A stretch of 64,000 nucleotides of DNA, taken from NCBI GenBank assembly GCA_037200845.1, contig JBBCGQ010000001.1, positions 2,740,237 through 2,804,236 on the forward strand. Reading direction: 5' to 3'. Below are positions 35,052-45,820 of the stretch, piece by piece (the stretch's first letter is position 1; the number at the start of each line of letters is the position of its first letter). The DNA is from Bauldia sp. (GTDB taxonomy: Bacteria > Pseudomonadota > Alphaproteobacteria > Rhizobiales > Kaistiaceae). The notes under the pieces are model-generated. The model searched no databases. It was not told the DNA's origin and was given only the letters and a program-made list of their open reading frames with translations. A program made the translations under genes and the position numbers.

Positions 35052-36634
35052 AACGTGACGCGCTTCGCCTGGATGACGCCCTCGAGCTTCGCCACGTTGG
35101 CAAGCACCGCATCGCCGATCGCGCCGTCGACCTCGATCAGCGAGATCGCGTCCTGCCCCGCCGCCGAGCGGCCGAGATTGAACGACGCAATGTTCACCTT
35201 CTCATTGCCGAGCAGCGTGCCGAGCCGGCCGATGAAGCCCGGCCTATCCTTGTTGGTGACGTAGAGCATGTTGGCGCCGAAGCCGGCCTCCAGCCCGATA
35301 TCCTTGATCTGGATGATGCGCGGCCGACCGTCGGAGAACACCGTGCCGGCGACCGAACGCTCCATGTTTTCCGTCCGCACCGTCAGGCGGATGTAGGTGC
35401 CGTAGGCGCCGCGCTGCGACTGCCGCACCTCGTCGACCTTCATGCCGCGCTCCTTCGCCACGATCGGCGCGTTGACCATGTTGATCTCCGACAGCATCGG
35501 CCGCAGCAGCCCGGCGAGCAGCGCCGCGGTCAGCGCCTTGGTGTTCATCTCGGCGACGTCGCCGGCGTACTCGATCGTGACGCCGGTGATGTGCGTCTCG
35601 GTGAGCTGCCCGGCGAACGAGCCGAGGTTCTCCGCCAAGCGCACGAACGGCTTCAGCCGCGGCGCCTCTTCCGCCGTGATCGACGGCATGTTGAGCGCGT
35701 TGGCGACCGCGCCGCTGATCAGGTAGTCCGACATCTGCTCGGCCACCTGCAGCGCGACGTTCTCCTGCGCCTCGGTCGTCGCCGCGCCGAGATGCGGCGT
35801 GCAGACGACATTGGGCAGCCCGAACAGAACCGAAGACTCCGCCGGCTCGGTGACGAACACATCGACACCGGCGCCGGCGACCTTGCCCGCCTTGATCGCG
35901 TCCGCCAGCGCATCTTCATCCACCAGCCCGCCGCGGGCGCAATTGATGATGCGCACGCCGTTCTTCATCTTCGCGATCGCCGCCGCGTCGATGATGTTCT
36001 TGGTCTTCTCGGTCAGCGGCGTGTGCAGCGTGATGAAATCGGAGCGGCGAAACAGTTCGTCGAGCTCAACCTTGTCGACACCAAGCTGCGACGCCCGCTC
36101 CTCTGACAGGAACGGATCGAACGCGATCACTTTCATCTTCAGGCCGACGCCGCGCGCCGCGACGATCGAGCCGATATTGCCGCAGCCGATGACGCCCAGC
36201 GTCTTGGCCGTGATCTCGACGCCCATGAAGCGGTTCTTTTCCCACTTGCCTGCCTGCGTCGAGGCGTTCGCCTCGGGCAGTTGCCGCGCCACCGCGAACA
36301 TCATGGCGATGGCGTGCTCGGCCGTCGTGATCGAATTGCCGAACGGCGTGTTCATCACGATGATGCCGCGCGCGCTCGCCGCGGGCACATCGACGTTGTC
36401 GACGCCGATGCCGGCCCGCCCGATGACGCGCAGCTTGCCGGCCGCGCCGAGCAGCTTCTCGGTCACCTTGGTCGCCGAGCGGATGGCGAGGCCATCGTAG
36501 TTGCCGATGATCGCCAGCAGCTTCTCCTTGTCCTTGCCGAGATCGGGCTGGTAATCGACCTCGATGCCGTGGTCGGAGAAGATCTGCACGGCGGTCTTGG
36601 AAAGCTTGTCGGAGACGAGGACGCGCGGGGCCAT
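35048..36634 (-). CDS. serA: D-3-phosphoglycerate dehydrogenase
   Basis: 528-residue enzyme oxidising 3-phosphoglycerate with NAD, the first step of serine synthesis. The NAD-binding loop GVIGCGNIGSIVA, the catalytic residues in NCARGGLVDEDAL and CTPHLGAATTEAQENVA, an intervening ASB domain, and a C-terminal ACT domain (YVTNKDRPGFIGRLG...EKVNIASFNLGR) give the long type-1 architecture. The ATG at 36634 was chosen because the frame upstream is a shadow of serC. Follows serC with a 136-base gap that holds a palindromic repeat; the two are probably one operon. Confidence 0.96.
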   Translation of the reverse strand: MAPRVLVSDKLSKTAVQIFSDHGIEVDYQPDLGKDKEKLLAIIGNYDGLAIRSATKVTEKLLGAAGKLRVIGRAGIGVDNVDVPAASARGIIVMNTPFGNSITTAEHAIAMMFAVARQLPEANASTQAGKWEKNRFMGVEITAKTLGVIGCGNIGSIVAARGVGLKMKVIAFDPFLSEERASQLGVDKVELDELFRRSDFITLHTPLTEKTKNIIDAAAIAKMKNGVRIINCARGGLVDEDALADAIKAGKVAGAGVDVFVTEPAESSVLFGLPNVVCTPHLGAATTEAQENVALQVAEQMSDYLISGAVANALNMPSITAEEAPRLKPFVRLAENLGSFAGQLTETHITGVTIEYAGDVAEMNTKALTAALLAGLLRPMLSEINMVNAPIVAKERGMKVDEVRQSQRGAYGTYIRLTVRTENMERSVAGTVFSDGRPRIIQIKDIGLEAGFGANMLYVTNKDRPGFIGRLGTLLGNEKVNIASFNLGRSAAGQDAISLIEVDGAIGDAVLANVAKLEGVIQAKRVTF

Positions 36635-36684
36635 GGTTTTTGCCTGCGTTGGAGTTTCTATCTGTCGGAGCGGCTTGCCTTGTT

Positions 36685-36764
36685 GTCGTCCCCGCGAAGG
36701 CGGGGACCCAGTATCCGCTGACGGAGCGGCGTGTACCGGATGCCCGCCTTCGCGGGCATGACAG
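36685..36764. repeat. Paired-hairpin repeat, ccccgcgaaggcgggg type (copy 1)
   Basis: Two hairpins in inverted arrangement, gtccccgcgaaggcggggac and tgcccgccttcgcgggca, about 33 bases apart, in the serC-serA gap. A related pair lies at 57955-58050. This motif is common between genes of Alphaproteobacteria. Confidence 0.75.
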
Positions 36765-36770
36765 ACGGTG

Positions 36771-37943
36771 TTAGGCCGCGACCTTGAGGTTCGCCTTCTC
36801 GGCCGCATAGCCCCAGTCGAGCCACTCGGTGACGATCGCGAGATCGCTGGCCTCGATCGTCGCCCCGCCCCAGATGCGGAAGTGCGGCGGCGCATCGCGG
36901 TGGAAGTTGATGTCGTAGGCGACACCTTCCTTGTCGAGACGCGCGGAGATCGCCTTGAGGAACGCCTCCTGTCCGGCGACGTCGAGGCGGGCCACGTCCG
37001 GATCGACGATCTTGAGCGTGATCGACGTGTTGGAACGCGCCGCCGGATCCTCGGCGAAGAAGTCGATCCACGGCGTCTTCGCCGCCCAGTCGGCGAGCAC
37101 CTTGAAGTTGGCGTCGGCGCGCGCCGCGAGGCCCTTGAGCCCGCCGACCTGCTTCGCCCAGTTGAGGGCATCGAGATAATCCTCGACGCACAGCATCGAC
37201 GGCGTGTTGATCGTCTCGCCGACGAAGATGCCGTCGATCAGCTTGCCGCCCTTGGTCATGCGGAACAGCTTCGGCATCGGCCACGCCGGCACGTACGTCT
37301 CGAGCCGCTTCACGGCGCGCGGCGAAAGCACGAGCATGCCGTGCGCCGCCTCGCCGCCGAGCGCCTTCTGCCAGGAAAAGGTGACGACATCGAGCTTGTC
37401 GAAGGCGAGGTTCTGCGCGAACGCGGCCGAGGTCGCGTCGCAGATCGTCAGGCCCTCGCGGTCGGCCGCGATCCAGTCGCCGTTCGGCACGCGCACGCCC
37501 GACGTCGTGCCGTTCCAGGTGAAGACGACGTCGCGCTTGAAATCGACCTGCTTCAGGTCGGGCAGCTTGCCGTAGTCGGCCTTGATGGTGCGCACGTCCG
37601 GCAGCTTGAGCTGCTTGACCACGTCGGTGACCCAGCCGAGGCCGAACGACTCCCAGGCAAGCACATCGACGCCGCGGGCACCGAGTAGCGACCACAGCGC
37701 CATTTCCATCGCGCCGGTGTCGGAGGCCGGCACGATGCCGATGAGATAGTCGGCCGGCACCTGGAGCACTTCGCGCGTCAGGTCGATCGCGGCCTTGAGC
37801 TTCTGCTTGCCGATCTTGGCGCGGTGAGAACGGCCGAGCGCTGCACCCTTCAGCGCATCGAGCGACCAGCCAGGTCGCTTGGCGCAGGGTCCGGATGAAA
37901 AATTGGGATTGGTGGGCTTCTTGCCCGGAACGGCGGTCGTCAT
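36771..37943 (-). CDS. serC: Phosphoserine aminotransferase
   Basis: 390-residue PLP-dependent class V aminotransferase that converts 3-phosphohydroxypyruvate to phosphoserine (and acts in pyridoxal phosphate synthesis). It is of the alphaproteobacterial type beginning [26 protein letters not shown]. The PLP lysine lies in [17 protein letters not shown], with the substrate-binding GTTSGVRVP and ETINTPSM loops. Precedes serA. The leader contains two hairpins next to the start codon, typical of the serC RNA motif. Confidence 0.96.
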   Translation of the reverse strand: MTTAVPGKKPTNPNFSSGPCAKRPGWSLDALKGAALGRSHRAKIGKQKLKAAIDLTREVLQVPADYLIGIVPASDTGAMEMALWSLLGARGVDVLAWESFGLGWVTDVVKQLKLPDVRTIKADYGKLPDLKQVDFKRDVVFTWNGTTSGVRVPNGDWIAADREGLTICDATSAAFAQNLAFDKLDVVTFSWQKALGGEAAHGMLVLSPRAVKRLETYVPAWPMPKLFRMTKGGKLIDGIFVGETINTPSMLCVEDYLDALNWAKQVGGLKGLAARADANFKVLADWAAKTPWIDFFAEDPAARSNTSITLKIVDPDVARLDVAGQEAFLKAISARLDKEGVAYDINFHRDAPPHFRIWGGATIEASDLAIVTEWLDWGYAAEKANLKVAA

Positions 37944-37947
37944 CTGT

Positions 37948-37985
37948 CTATCCTCTCAGATAGCTGGCCTCCCGTTGGGGGGAGG
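37948..37985 (-). promoter_or_regulatory. serC leader RNA motif (two hairpins)
   Basis: Read on the minus strand just before the serC ATG: a stem cctccc/gggagg (37968-37985) and then a stem ctatc/gatag (37948-37963) whose loop and right arm contain the ribosome site gagagga, five bases from the ATG. This order fits the conserved serC RNA motif reported upstream of serC in Alphaproteobacteria. Occlusion of the ribosome site by the second hairpin would give translational control. Confidence 0.75.
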
Positions 37986-38095
37986 TGTCCCGCCGGCGGA
38001 GATACCAGAGCGCGCGAAAAACGCAAGCGTGCCACTCCGTCGCGCCGTCGCTTCTGCTAGCCTCGCGCCGCCGGATACGGGGGCAAGGATCGCGC

Positions 38096-39322
38096 GTGAC
38101 GCCGGGCCAGAGCATCGAGAAAATCCGCGGCCTGCTGGGCGCCCGGCGCTACGCCGACGCGCTTGCGGAAGCCGAGGCCGCCGCGATGCGCGCCGACAGC
38201 GACCCGACGCTGCTGACGCTCCAGGCATTCGCGCTGCTCGAACTTGGCCGCAACGACGAGGCGATGGAAACGATCGACCGCGCCATCGCCGCAGGCGCAC
38301 CGACGGCGGAGCAGATGTACCTGCGCTTCCGTGCGCTCTGGCAGGTCGACCGGACCGAGCCGGCGATCGCCGCGCTGGAGACGGCGACAAGACTCGCGCC
38401 CAGGGACGCGCACCTCCGCGTCATCCTCGGCCGGCACCGCCTCGCGCTGGGCGACTTCGCGCGCGGCTGGGCCGACTACGAGCAGCGCGCGCGGCCGACG
38501 ATCCGCCGCGACGTGCGCCCATGGAGCGGCGAGAGCCTCGCCGGCAAGCATCTCCTCGTCGTCGCCGAACAGGGCCTCGGCGACACCGTCCAGTTCTGCC
38601 GCTACCTGCCGATCCTCGCCGCCATGGCCGCAAAGGTGACGGCGATGGTGCAGCCTCCCCTCGCCTCTCTCGTGGCCAGCGTCGATCCGTCCGTCGCCGT
38701 CACCAGCGACACGAAATCGCCGGCGCCGTTCGATCTCCGCGTCGACATGCTGAGCGTGCCGTTCTTCCTGCGCACCACGGCCGACACGATCCCCGCGAAG
38801 GTCCCCTACATCGGGCCGGCCGCCGACAAGGTCGCGCACTGGCGCGCCGTCATCGGCGAGCGCGGACCGAAAATCGGCATCGCCTGGCAGGGCAGCGCCG
38901 GCCGCTCGCGCGACGACGAGCGCTCGCTGCCGCTGGCCGCGCTGACCGCCCTCGCCTACCGCCCGGAGATTCGCCTGATCAGCCTGCAGGGAATGACCGG
39001 CCTCGACGAACTGGCCGGGGTGAGCGTCGAGCGGCTCGGGCCGAGAATCGAATCCAACCCCGACGGCATCGCCGAGATCGCCGCCGCGATGCAGTCGGTC
39101 GATCTGGTCGTCTGCTCCGACACGATGACGGCGCATCTCGCGGGCGCGCTCGGCGTCCCCGTCTGGGTCGGCCTCAAGGCCGACGCCAACTGGCGGTGGC
39201 TGCGCGGGCAGAGCGATACGCCGTGGTATCCGACCATGCGGCTCTTCCGTCAGGCGACGGCAGCCGACTGGCCGCCGGTGATCGCAGCGATGCTGGCGGC
39301 GCTGAAAGAACGCCTCGCCTGA
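38096..39322 (+). CDS. TPR protein with heptosyltransferase-like C-terminal domain
   Basis: 408-residue protein. The N-terminal third holds tetratricopeptide-like helices (YADALAEAEAAAMR, LLTLQAFALLELGRNDEAME), and the C-terminal part resembles the GT9/heptosyltransferase fold common to rhizobial TPR proteins: KHLLVVAEQGLGDTVQFCRYL, KIGIAWQGSAGRSRDDERSLPL, DLVVCSDTMTAHLAGALGVPVWVGL and a terminal WYPTMRLFRQ. Probable sugar transfer to protein or envelope glycan; acceptor unknown. GTG start with aagga seven bases upstream; ORF upstream is not conserved-looking. Confidence 0.8.
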   Translation: MTPGQSIEKIRGLLGARRYADALAEAEAAAMRADSDPTLLTLQAFALLELGRNDEAMETIDRAIAAGAPTAEQMYLRFRALWQVDRTEPAIAALETATRLAPRDAHLRVILGRHRLALGDFARGWADYEQRARPTIRRDVRPWSGESLAGKHLLVVAEQGLGDTVQFCRYLPILAAMAAKVTAMVQPPLASLVASVDPSVAVTSDTKSPAPFDLRVDMLSVPFFLRTTADTIPAKVPYIGPAADKVAHWRAVIGERGPKIGIAWQGSAGRSRDDERSLPLAALTALAYRPEIRLISLQGMTGLDELAGVSVERLGPRIESNPDGIAEIAAAMQSVDLVVCSDTMTAHLAGALGVPVWVGLKADANWRWLRGQSDTPWYPTMRLFRQATAADWPPVIAAMLAALKERLA

Positions 39323-39323
39323 A

Positions 39324-39361
39324 ACGAAAAACGCCGCCTGCTGGGTGGCAGGCGGCGTTTC
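39324..39361. terminator. Bidirectional intrinsic terminator
   Basis: Strong stem aaacgccgcctgc / gcaggcggcgttt with a six-base loop, A-rich on one flank and T-rich on the other. It sits two bases after the stop of the TPR gene and ahead of the convergent outer-membrane gene, so it can end transcription from both sides. Confidence 0.85.
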
Positions 39362-39382
39362 GGGACGAGGAGGCGCGGAGAG

Positions 39383-40180
39383 TTAGTACTTTACGACAGG
39401 CGGGTAGTACGACTGCTGCGGAGCATCGAAGGCCCAGCGGAAGCCGACCTTGATGTCGTGCGAGTAGAGGTGGTGGAACTCCATCGGGTTGTTGGGCACG
39501 TCGTTGTCGCCCTCGAACGTGACGAGGTCACCCGTGTGCGCGTTGCCGAGGTCGAGGTAGCGGTAGGCCGCCTCGATCGTCAGGCGATCGTTGACCTTGT
39601 AGGACAGGCCGGCGTGCAGCGCCCAGGCGAAGTTCCACTCGGAAGCGGTGGCGCCGTAGGCGACGCCGAGCAACGGCGTGTTGACGTCGGTGAAGCCGCT
39701 GATCGTGTTGTAGCTGACGCCGAGGCCGGCGCCGACGAACGGCGTGAAGCCTTTCCACGTGCCGATGTCCCAGTAGCCGTTGGCGAGGAACGTCCACTCC
39801 GACTTGATGGCGGTGTATTCGTCCGTCGCCGGATCCGGGTCCGTGTAGATGTCGAGGCCGTGAAACGTCGAGCCGCCGCGATATTCGCCGGTCAGGTCGA
39901 AGCGCAGGTGGTCGCTGTGCTGGAAGCCGATGCCGAGGCCGAAGAACGGCGCGGCGCTGAAATCCTTGCTGACGTTGGTGACGCTGTCGACGTCGTCGTA
40001 GAGGATGTTGAACAGGCTGCCGACGTGCTGGTTGCTGAACCCGATGTCGCCGCGCAGATACCAGCCGCCGTGAAACTGCACCGGCGGGGGAACCTCGGGG
40101 ATATCGGCGGCGAACGCGTTCGCGGCAGGAACGATCGCGGAAGCTCCGAGGAGCAGCGCGTAAATCTTCGAACGGCCCAT
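39383..40180 (-). CDS. Outer-membrane beta-barrel protein (Omp25-like)
   Basis: 265-residue outer-membrane protein: signal peptide (cleavage near AFAADIP), then alternating amphipathic strands typical of the eight-stranded OmpA/Omp25-like barrels (GWYLRGDIGFSNQHVG, FGLGIGFQHSDHLRFDLTGEYRG, FTPFVGAGLGVSYN, LSYKVNDRLTIEAAYRYLDLG, HDIKVGFRWAF). The C-terminal residues after the last strand (PQQSYYPPVVKY) form a short extension. Function probably structural or pore. Its upstream region has a perfect TTAA-N7-TTAA box 87 bases before the ATG, suggesting cell-cycle control by CtrA. Confidence 0.85.
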   Translation of the reverse strand: MGRSKIYALLLGASAIVPAANAFAADIPEVPPPVQFHGGWYLRGDIGFSNQHVGSLFNILYDDVDSVTNVSKDFSAAPFFGLGIGFQHSDHLRFDLTGEYRGGSTFHGLDIYTDPDPATDEYTAIKSEWTFLANGYWDIGTWKGFTPFVGAGLGVSYNTISGFTDVNTPLLGVAYGATASEWNFAWALHAGLSYKVNDRLTIEAAYRYLDLGNAHTGDLVTFEGDNDVPNNPMEFHHLYSHDIKVGFRWAFDAPQQSYYPPVVKY

Positions 40181-40266
40181 GACAAAGTCCTTTCCTTCGT
40201 GGCCCCCGCTTACGCGCGGAACTGAACCGGCCGCGGGTCGATGCTCGAGACTTTGAGGGAAAAAAC

Positions 40267-40313
40267 TTAAAGCGCGCTTAACTACGTCGCTTAACCACGT
40301 CTCTTTACCTTAA
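40267..40313 (-). promoter_or_regulatory. CtrA-type box and TTAA cluster upstream of outer-membrane gene
   Basis: ttaa-agcgcgc-ttaa at 40267-40281 matches the palindromic CtrA consensus TTAA-N7-TTAA exactly. Further ttaacc at 40291-40296 and ttaa at 40310-40313 give four TTAA in 47 bases of a GC-rich sequence. The rest of the 408-base gap (40181-40588) holds only repeat copy D. Confidence 0.7.
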
Positions 40314-40370
40314 CGGAAAGTAAACGGCGGCAAGCACCCGGTATTCGCGGCTTGGAGGACGAGAGACACC

Positions 40371-40504
40371 CCTCCCCAAACCGCCTTCGGCGGTTTGGCC
40401 CTCCCACAAGGGGAGGGTTCATCCTGTTGCGCGACCCGGACTCCACTTGAGCCCTCCCCTTGTGGGAGGGCCAAAACCGCATCGCGGTTTTGGGGAGGGG
40501 TGTG
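40371..40504. repeat. BIME-like palindromic element, copy D
   Basis: Fourth copy: gagagacacccctccccaaa at the left end and ggggaggggtgt at the right, with inner hairpins aaaccgcc/ggcggttt and ccctccc/ggggaggg. The spacer ends in ctccacttga as in copies A-C. Lies between ftsH and the outer-membrane gene, both on the minus strand. Confidence 0.85.
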
Positions 40505-40588
40505 CCTCAACAAGTGACGAAGCGCACTGCCACAAACGAAAACGGCAAGAAAAAATCCCGCCGTCTCAAATCGTAAAAATGGAAACAG

Positions 40589-42518
<1,930 letters not shown>

Positions 42519-42682
42519 ATTATCCCTCGGGAGGCGGCTGGAGGAGCCGCCAACACCAGATGTCAGGCTGAAGCTTCAGTTAAGATAGGTGCTCGGCGTT
42601 ACGAAGCCAATAAAAACAGGTGTCCCACCGTATCACGACCGGAATGGGGCGAAACCGCCGCTTCCGCGCTAGGTGAACGAAC

Positions 42683-43936
42683 TTATCGGGCGGCGGCGAA
42701 GTCCGGAAACAGCGGCGGCCGCCGGAGCCGCTCGGCGACGAGCGGGCGGATCGAAACCCAGGCAGGCAGCGCCTCCGCGCCCGGCGCCAGCGCCGCGACC
42801 ACCTTGCCGCGGCGCCGCAGCGCCGGAAACGGTGCGGTTGCGGACAGCGGACCGACGCTGAGGCCCGACGGCGCCTCGCTTGTGACGGCGATGGCATAGC
42901 GCCCGTCCCAGACGACGGGGGCGCCCGGTTTTGCCGGCAATGTGGGCAGGCCATCGCGCCCGGCCTCCCGGCTGAAGGCGAAGCGGCCGGATTTCAACTC
43001 GACGACCGCACCGGCGAGCGTCCGCTTGAACCGGGCCGGCCCCGCCAGCATCGCGTCAACCAGCGCAGCCAGCCGCTCATGGCGCGGCGGGTAATCGTCG
43101 CCGCCGACCGCGAGCAACAGCCGCGTCACCGCCCGGAGCTGGACCTCGCGCGGCGCCGCGGCAAGGGCCGCAGGCTCCAGCCATGCGATCCCCCACGCAT
43201 CGACGTCGCCAAGCAACGCCGACGCCGCCGCATCGATCGCGTCGGCGGCATCCGCCAGCCGTATCGCCGTGGCGGCCAGCGCCGTGGCGTCGATCCCCTC
43301 GCCGGCAAGCAGCCGGCGCATCCGCGCTCGGTCGAAGCGCGGATCGTCGTTCATCGGATCGACCACCGGCGTCAGCTTCGCCGCGGCCGTGGCCGCCGCG
43401 AGCCGCGAGCGCGGCACGCCGAGGAACGGCCGCACGATGGTCACGCCGCCAACCTCCAGCACCGGCCGCATCGCGGCTAAGCCGAAGACGCCGGAGCCGC
43501 GCCTGAGCCGCAGCAGGAAAGTCTCGGCAAGGTCGTCGCGATGATGGGCGACCGCGAGATGCGTCGCCCCGATATCGCGGCATGCGTCGAGCAGCAGGCG
43601 GTAGCGCGCGGCGCGGGCGGCGGCCTCGATATCGCCGGTCGGGCGCGCGCCGGCGCGCGTGAGGATGCGGGCATCGAGCCCCCTCGCCTTCGCGATTTTC
43701 GCGACGCCCTCCGCCTCGGCGCGCGAGCCTTTGCGCAGGCGATGATCGACCGTCAGCACGACGACGCGGCGCTTGCCGCGCCAGCGATCGACTGCATCGA
43801 GCAGCGCCAGCGAGTCCGCGCCGCCGGAAACGGCGAGCGCGATCAGCCCGGCGCCGGCAAGCGGCGCGAAAAGTGAATCGAGTTCCTCGTCGGCGAGCGG
43901 TGCGTCGTCGGCAGATGGCCGCCTAGCAGCTCGCAC
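42683..43936 (-). CDS. tilS: tRNA(Ile)-lysidine synthetase
   Basis: 417-residue N-type ATP pyrophosphatase that converts C34 of tRNA-Ile(CAU) to lysidine so that it reads AUA. The PP-loop SGGADS is at residues about 39-44 ([19 protein letters not shown]), followed by the conserved [32 protein letters not shown] and [13 protein letters not shown]. The C-terminal half is Ala-rich with the tRNA-binding domain. Overlaps the 3' end of cpoB by 14 bases, so it is part of the tol-pal-cpoB-tilS-ftsH run. Confidence 0.94.
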   Translation of the reverse strand: MRAARRPSADDAPLADEELDSLFAPLAGAGLIALAVSGGADSLALLDAVDRWRGKRRVVVLTVDHRLRKGSRAEAEGVAKIAKARGLDARILTRAGARPTGDIEAAARAARYRLLLDACRDIGATHLAVAHHRDDLAETFLLRLRRGSGVFGLAAMRPVLEVGGVTIVRPFLGVPRSRLAAATAAAKLTPVVDPMNDDPRFDRARMRRLLAGEGIDATALAATAIRLADAADAIDAAASALLGDVDAWGIAWLEPAALAAAPREVQLRAVTRLLLAVGGDDYPPRHERLAALVDAMLAGPARFKRTLAGAVVELKSGRFAFSREAGRDGLPTLPAKPGAPVVWDGRYAIAVTSEAPSGLSVGPLSATAPFPALRRRGKVVAALAPGAEALPAWVSIRPLVAERLRRPPLFPDFAAAR

Positions 43937-44987
43937 TGGCCTGTTCGGCCTTGACGCGCGAGCGCAGCCCGTTCGACATCGTCGGGTATTGCTTCAGCGC
44001 CAGCGCGTACATCTTGCAGGCCTCATCGCGATAATCGAGGCCGGCCATCGACAGGCCGAGCTTCAGCAGCGAGTCCGGCGCGCGCTTGCTCTTCGGATAC
44101 TTGGTGTAGCCCGCCTTGAACTCCTCGGCGGCCGCGGCGTATTCGCCGTGCGCATAGAGGCTCTCGCCCAGCCAGTATTGGGCGTCGGGCGCCAGCTCGT
44201 CGCTCGGGTACGCCGTGAGGAACTGGCGGAACGCCGTCTCGGCGATGTCGTAGCGCCCGGCAGTGACCAGCTTGTACGCCTGGTCGTAGTCGGCCCGCGC
44301 ATCGCCAGTTGGCGCGATCGACGCGACCTGCGTCGTGTCGCCGATGGCCGGCGGCAGCGCCGTCGCCGGCGCCCCGTTGGCATCGGCGCCACCGGCGAGC
44401 GACGACAGGTCGAGCGGCTGGGCGGCCGCAGGCGGCGCATCGATCACCGGCGGAGCGTCAAGCGTGAGCTGCCCGAGCGCCTTCGGCGGGGCGCCGAGCC
44501 CGGTGGTGTCGGCGGGCACCTTCGCCGCGGCGACGGCCTGCGCAGCCGGCGTCTGCAAGGCGGGAGCAGCGGCAACGGCGGCCGGCTTGGTCACCGCGGC
44601 CGCAGGCGCGGCGTTCGCCTGCGCATTGGATGGCGGCGCGACGGCCGGCGCGGATTTCGCCGCGCCGCCTTCGAGCTCGCTGAAGCGATACTCGTTGTCG
44701 TCCTGCATCTTCTTCAGTTGGTCCTGCAGCACCTGGAGCTGATGTGTCAGCACCTCGATCTGGCCATTGAGATCGCGCATCTGCTGCTCGACGCGATTGA
44801 GCCGCTCGGCATCGCCGCCGGCCTGCGCCAGTTGCACCGCGCCGTCGTCAGCGGCCGCCTGAGGCGCCGGGGCCGGCTTGCTCCACGGCCACCCGGCCGC
44901 CTGGCCGCTCGACGCGGCGGAGAGGAGAAACGCCGCAGCGGCCGCGGCCACCAGCGATTTCGGCAAGGCCGAAGAGATCAGAAACAT
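43923..44987 (-). CDS. cpoB: Tol-Pal system coordinator CpoB (YbgF)
   Basis: 354-residue periplasmic protein that links peptidoglycan synthesis to outer-membrane constriction in division. Signal peptide (cleavage near GQAAGW), an N-terminal trimeric coiled coil (LNRVEQQMRDLNGQIEVLTHQLQVL), a long Ala/Pro-rich linker, and three C-terminal TPR units (DYDQAYKLVTAGRYDIAETAF, AQYWLGESLYAHGEYAAAAEEF, ACKMYALALKQYP). The start was set at MFLISSALPK, which opens the signal peptide. Positioned between pal and tilS as in other Alphaproteobacteria. Confidence 0.93.
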   Translation of the reverse strand: MFLISSALPKSLVAAAAAAFLLSAASSGQAAGWPWSKPAPAPQAAADDGAVQLAQAGGDAERLNRVEQQMRDLNGQIEVLTHQLQVLQDQLKKMQDDNEYRFSELEGGAAKSAPAVAPPSNAQANAAPAAAVTKPAAVAAAPALQTPAAQAVAAAKVPADTTGLGAPPKALGQLTLDAPPVIDAPPAAAQPLDLSSLAGGADANGAPATALPPAIGDTTQVASIAPTGDARADYDQAYKLVTAGRYDIAETAFRQFLTAYPSDELAPDAQYWLGESLYAHGEYAAAAEEFKAGYTKYPKSKRAPDSLLKLGLSMAGLDYRDEACKMYALALKQYPTMSNGLRSRVKAEQASASC

Positions 44988-45118
44988 GGGTTCACTTTCC
45001 CGCCCGGATGGGAGTTTCCTAGCATAGCGCAGCCCAGTTCGGCCAAATTTGGGCGCCGGAAACGAAAGCGGCGGCCCGAAGGCCGCCGCTCGCAACGCCC
45101 CGTAATTCAAGCTTAGCG

Positions 45119-45631
45119 TCAGGTGCCGGCGTTGTTGATGACGGTCACCGCGCGCCGGTTCTGCGACCAGCACGAGATGTCGTCACACACGGCCACCGGC
45201 CGCTCCTTGCCGTAGGAAATCGTGCGCATGCGGTTAGCCGCGACGCCGTGCGCGATCAGGTAGTCCTGCACGGTGGTGGCACGGCGCGCGCCTAGCGCGA
45301 TGTTGTATTCGCGCGTGCCGCGCTCGTCGGCGTGGCCCTCGATGGTGAAGGTGTAGCGCGAATACTGGTTGAGCCACTGCGCCTGGCGGTCGAGCGTGGC
45401 GCGCGACTGGGCGGTGAGCTCCGGCGAATCGGTCTCGAAGAAGACGCGGTCGCCGACGTTGACGACGAAATCCTGCGTCGAACCCGGCGTCGCCGCCCCA
45501 GCGCCACCGGCGACGCCGAGACCCAGACCACCCGGCTCGCTCGGATTCTTGGCGCATGCCGCGAGCAGCAAGGCGACCGCGATCGTCGCGATCAAACCCG
45601 CGCTCCGCGAAACCTTCAGAAAATTCACCAT
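45119..45631 (-). CDS. pal: Peptidoglycan-associated lipoprotein Pal
   Basis: 170-residue outer-membrane lipoprotein that anchors the envelope to peptidoglycan and works with TolB/TolQRA in division. The lipobox is LLAAC with the lipidated Cys near residue 26. The OmpA-like domain has VFFETDSPELTAQSR, TIEGHADERGTREYNIALGARRA (peptidoglycan-binding Asp and Arg) and YGKERPV. Start MVNFLKVS chosen by the signal peptide. Follows tolB with a 189-base gap that contains a hairpin. Confidence 0.96.
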   Translation of the reverse strand: MVNFLKVSRSAGLIATIAVALLLAACAKNPSEPGGLGLGVAGGAGAATPGSTQDFVVNVGDRVFFETDSPELTAQSRATLDRQAQWLNQYSRYTFTIEGHADERGTREYNIALGARRATTVQDYLIAHGVAANRMRTISYGKERPVAVCDDISCWSQNRRAVTVINNAGT

Positions 45632-45650
45632 CAAGGGTAACTCCTCATGC

Positions 45651-45672
45651 ACCAAACCTGCTTGGGTTTGGT
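45651..45672 (-). other. Hairpin in the tolB-pal gap
   Basis: Perfect 8-bp stem accaaacc / ggtttggt with a six-base loop, just upstream of the pal ribosome site (gaggagt) on the minus strand. It may tune pal expression relative to tolB or mark a processing point; there is no T-run to suggest termination. Confidence 0.5.
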
Positions 45673-45820
45673 CTAGCCGCGGGTGGTTAAACAGCGGTTC
45701 AGGAAGGTGGTTAACGGACCTGGCTCAGTCACCGCCCAGTCTTCGCTCGCCTGAACAAATCAGCCGTGCGCGCCACCCTACCCCGAGGGCAAGCTAGCCT
45801 TCGCGATTCCATAGGGCAAG

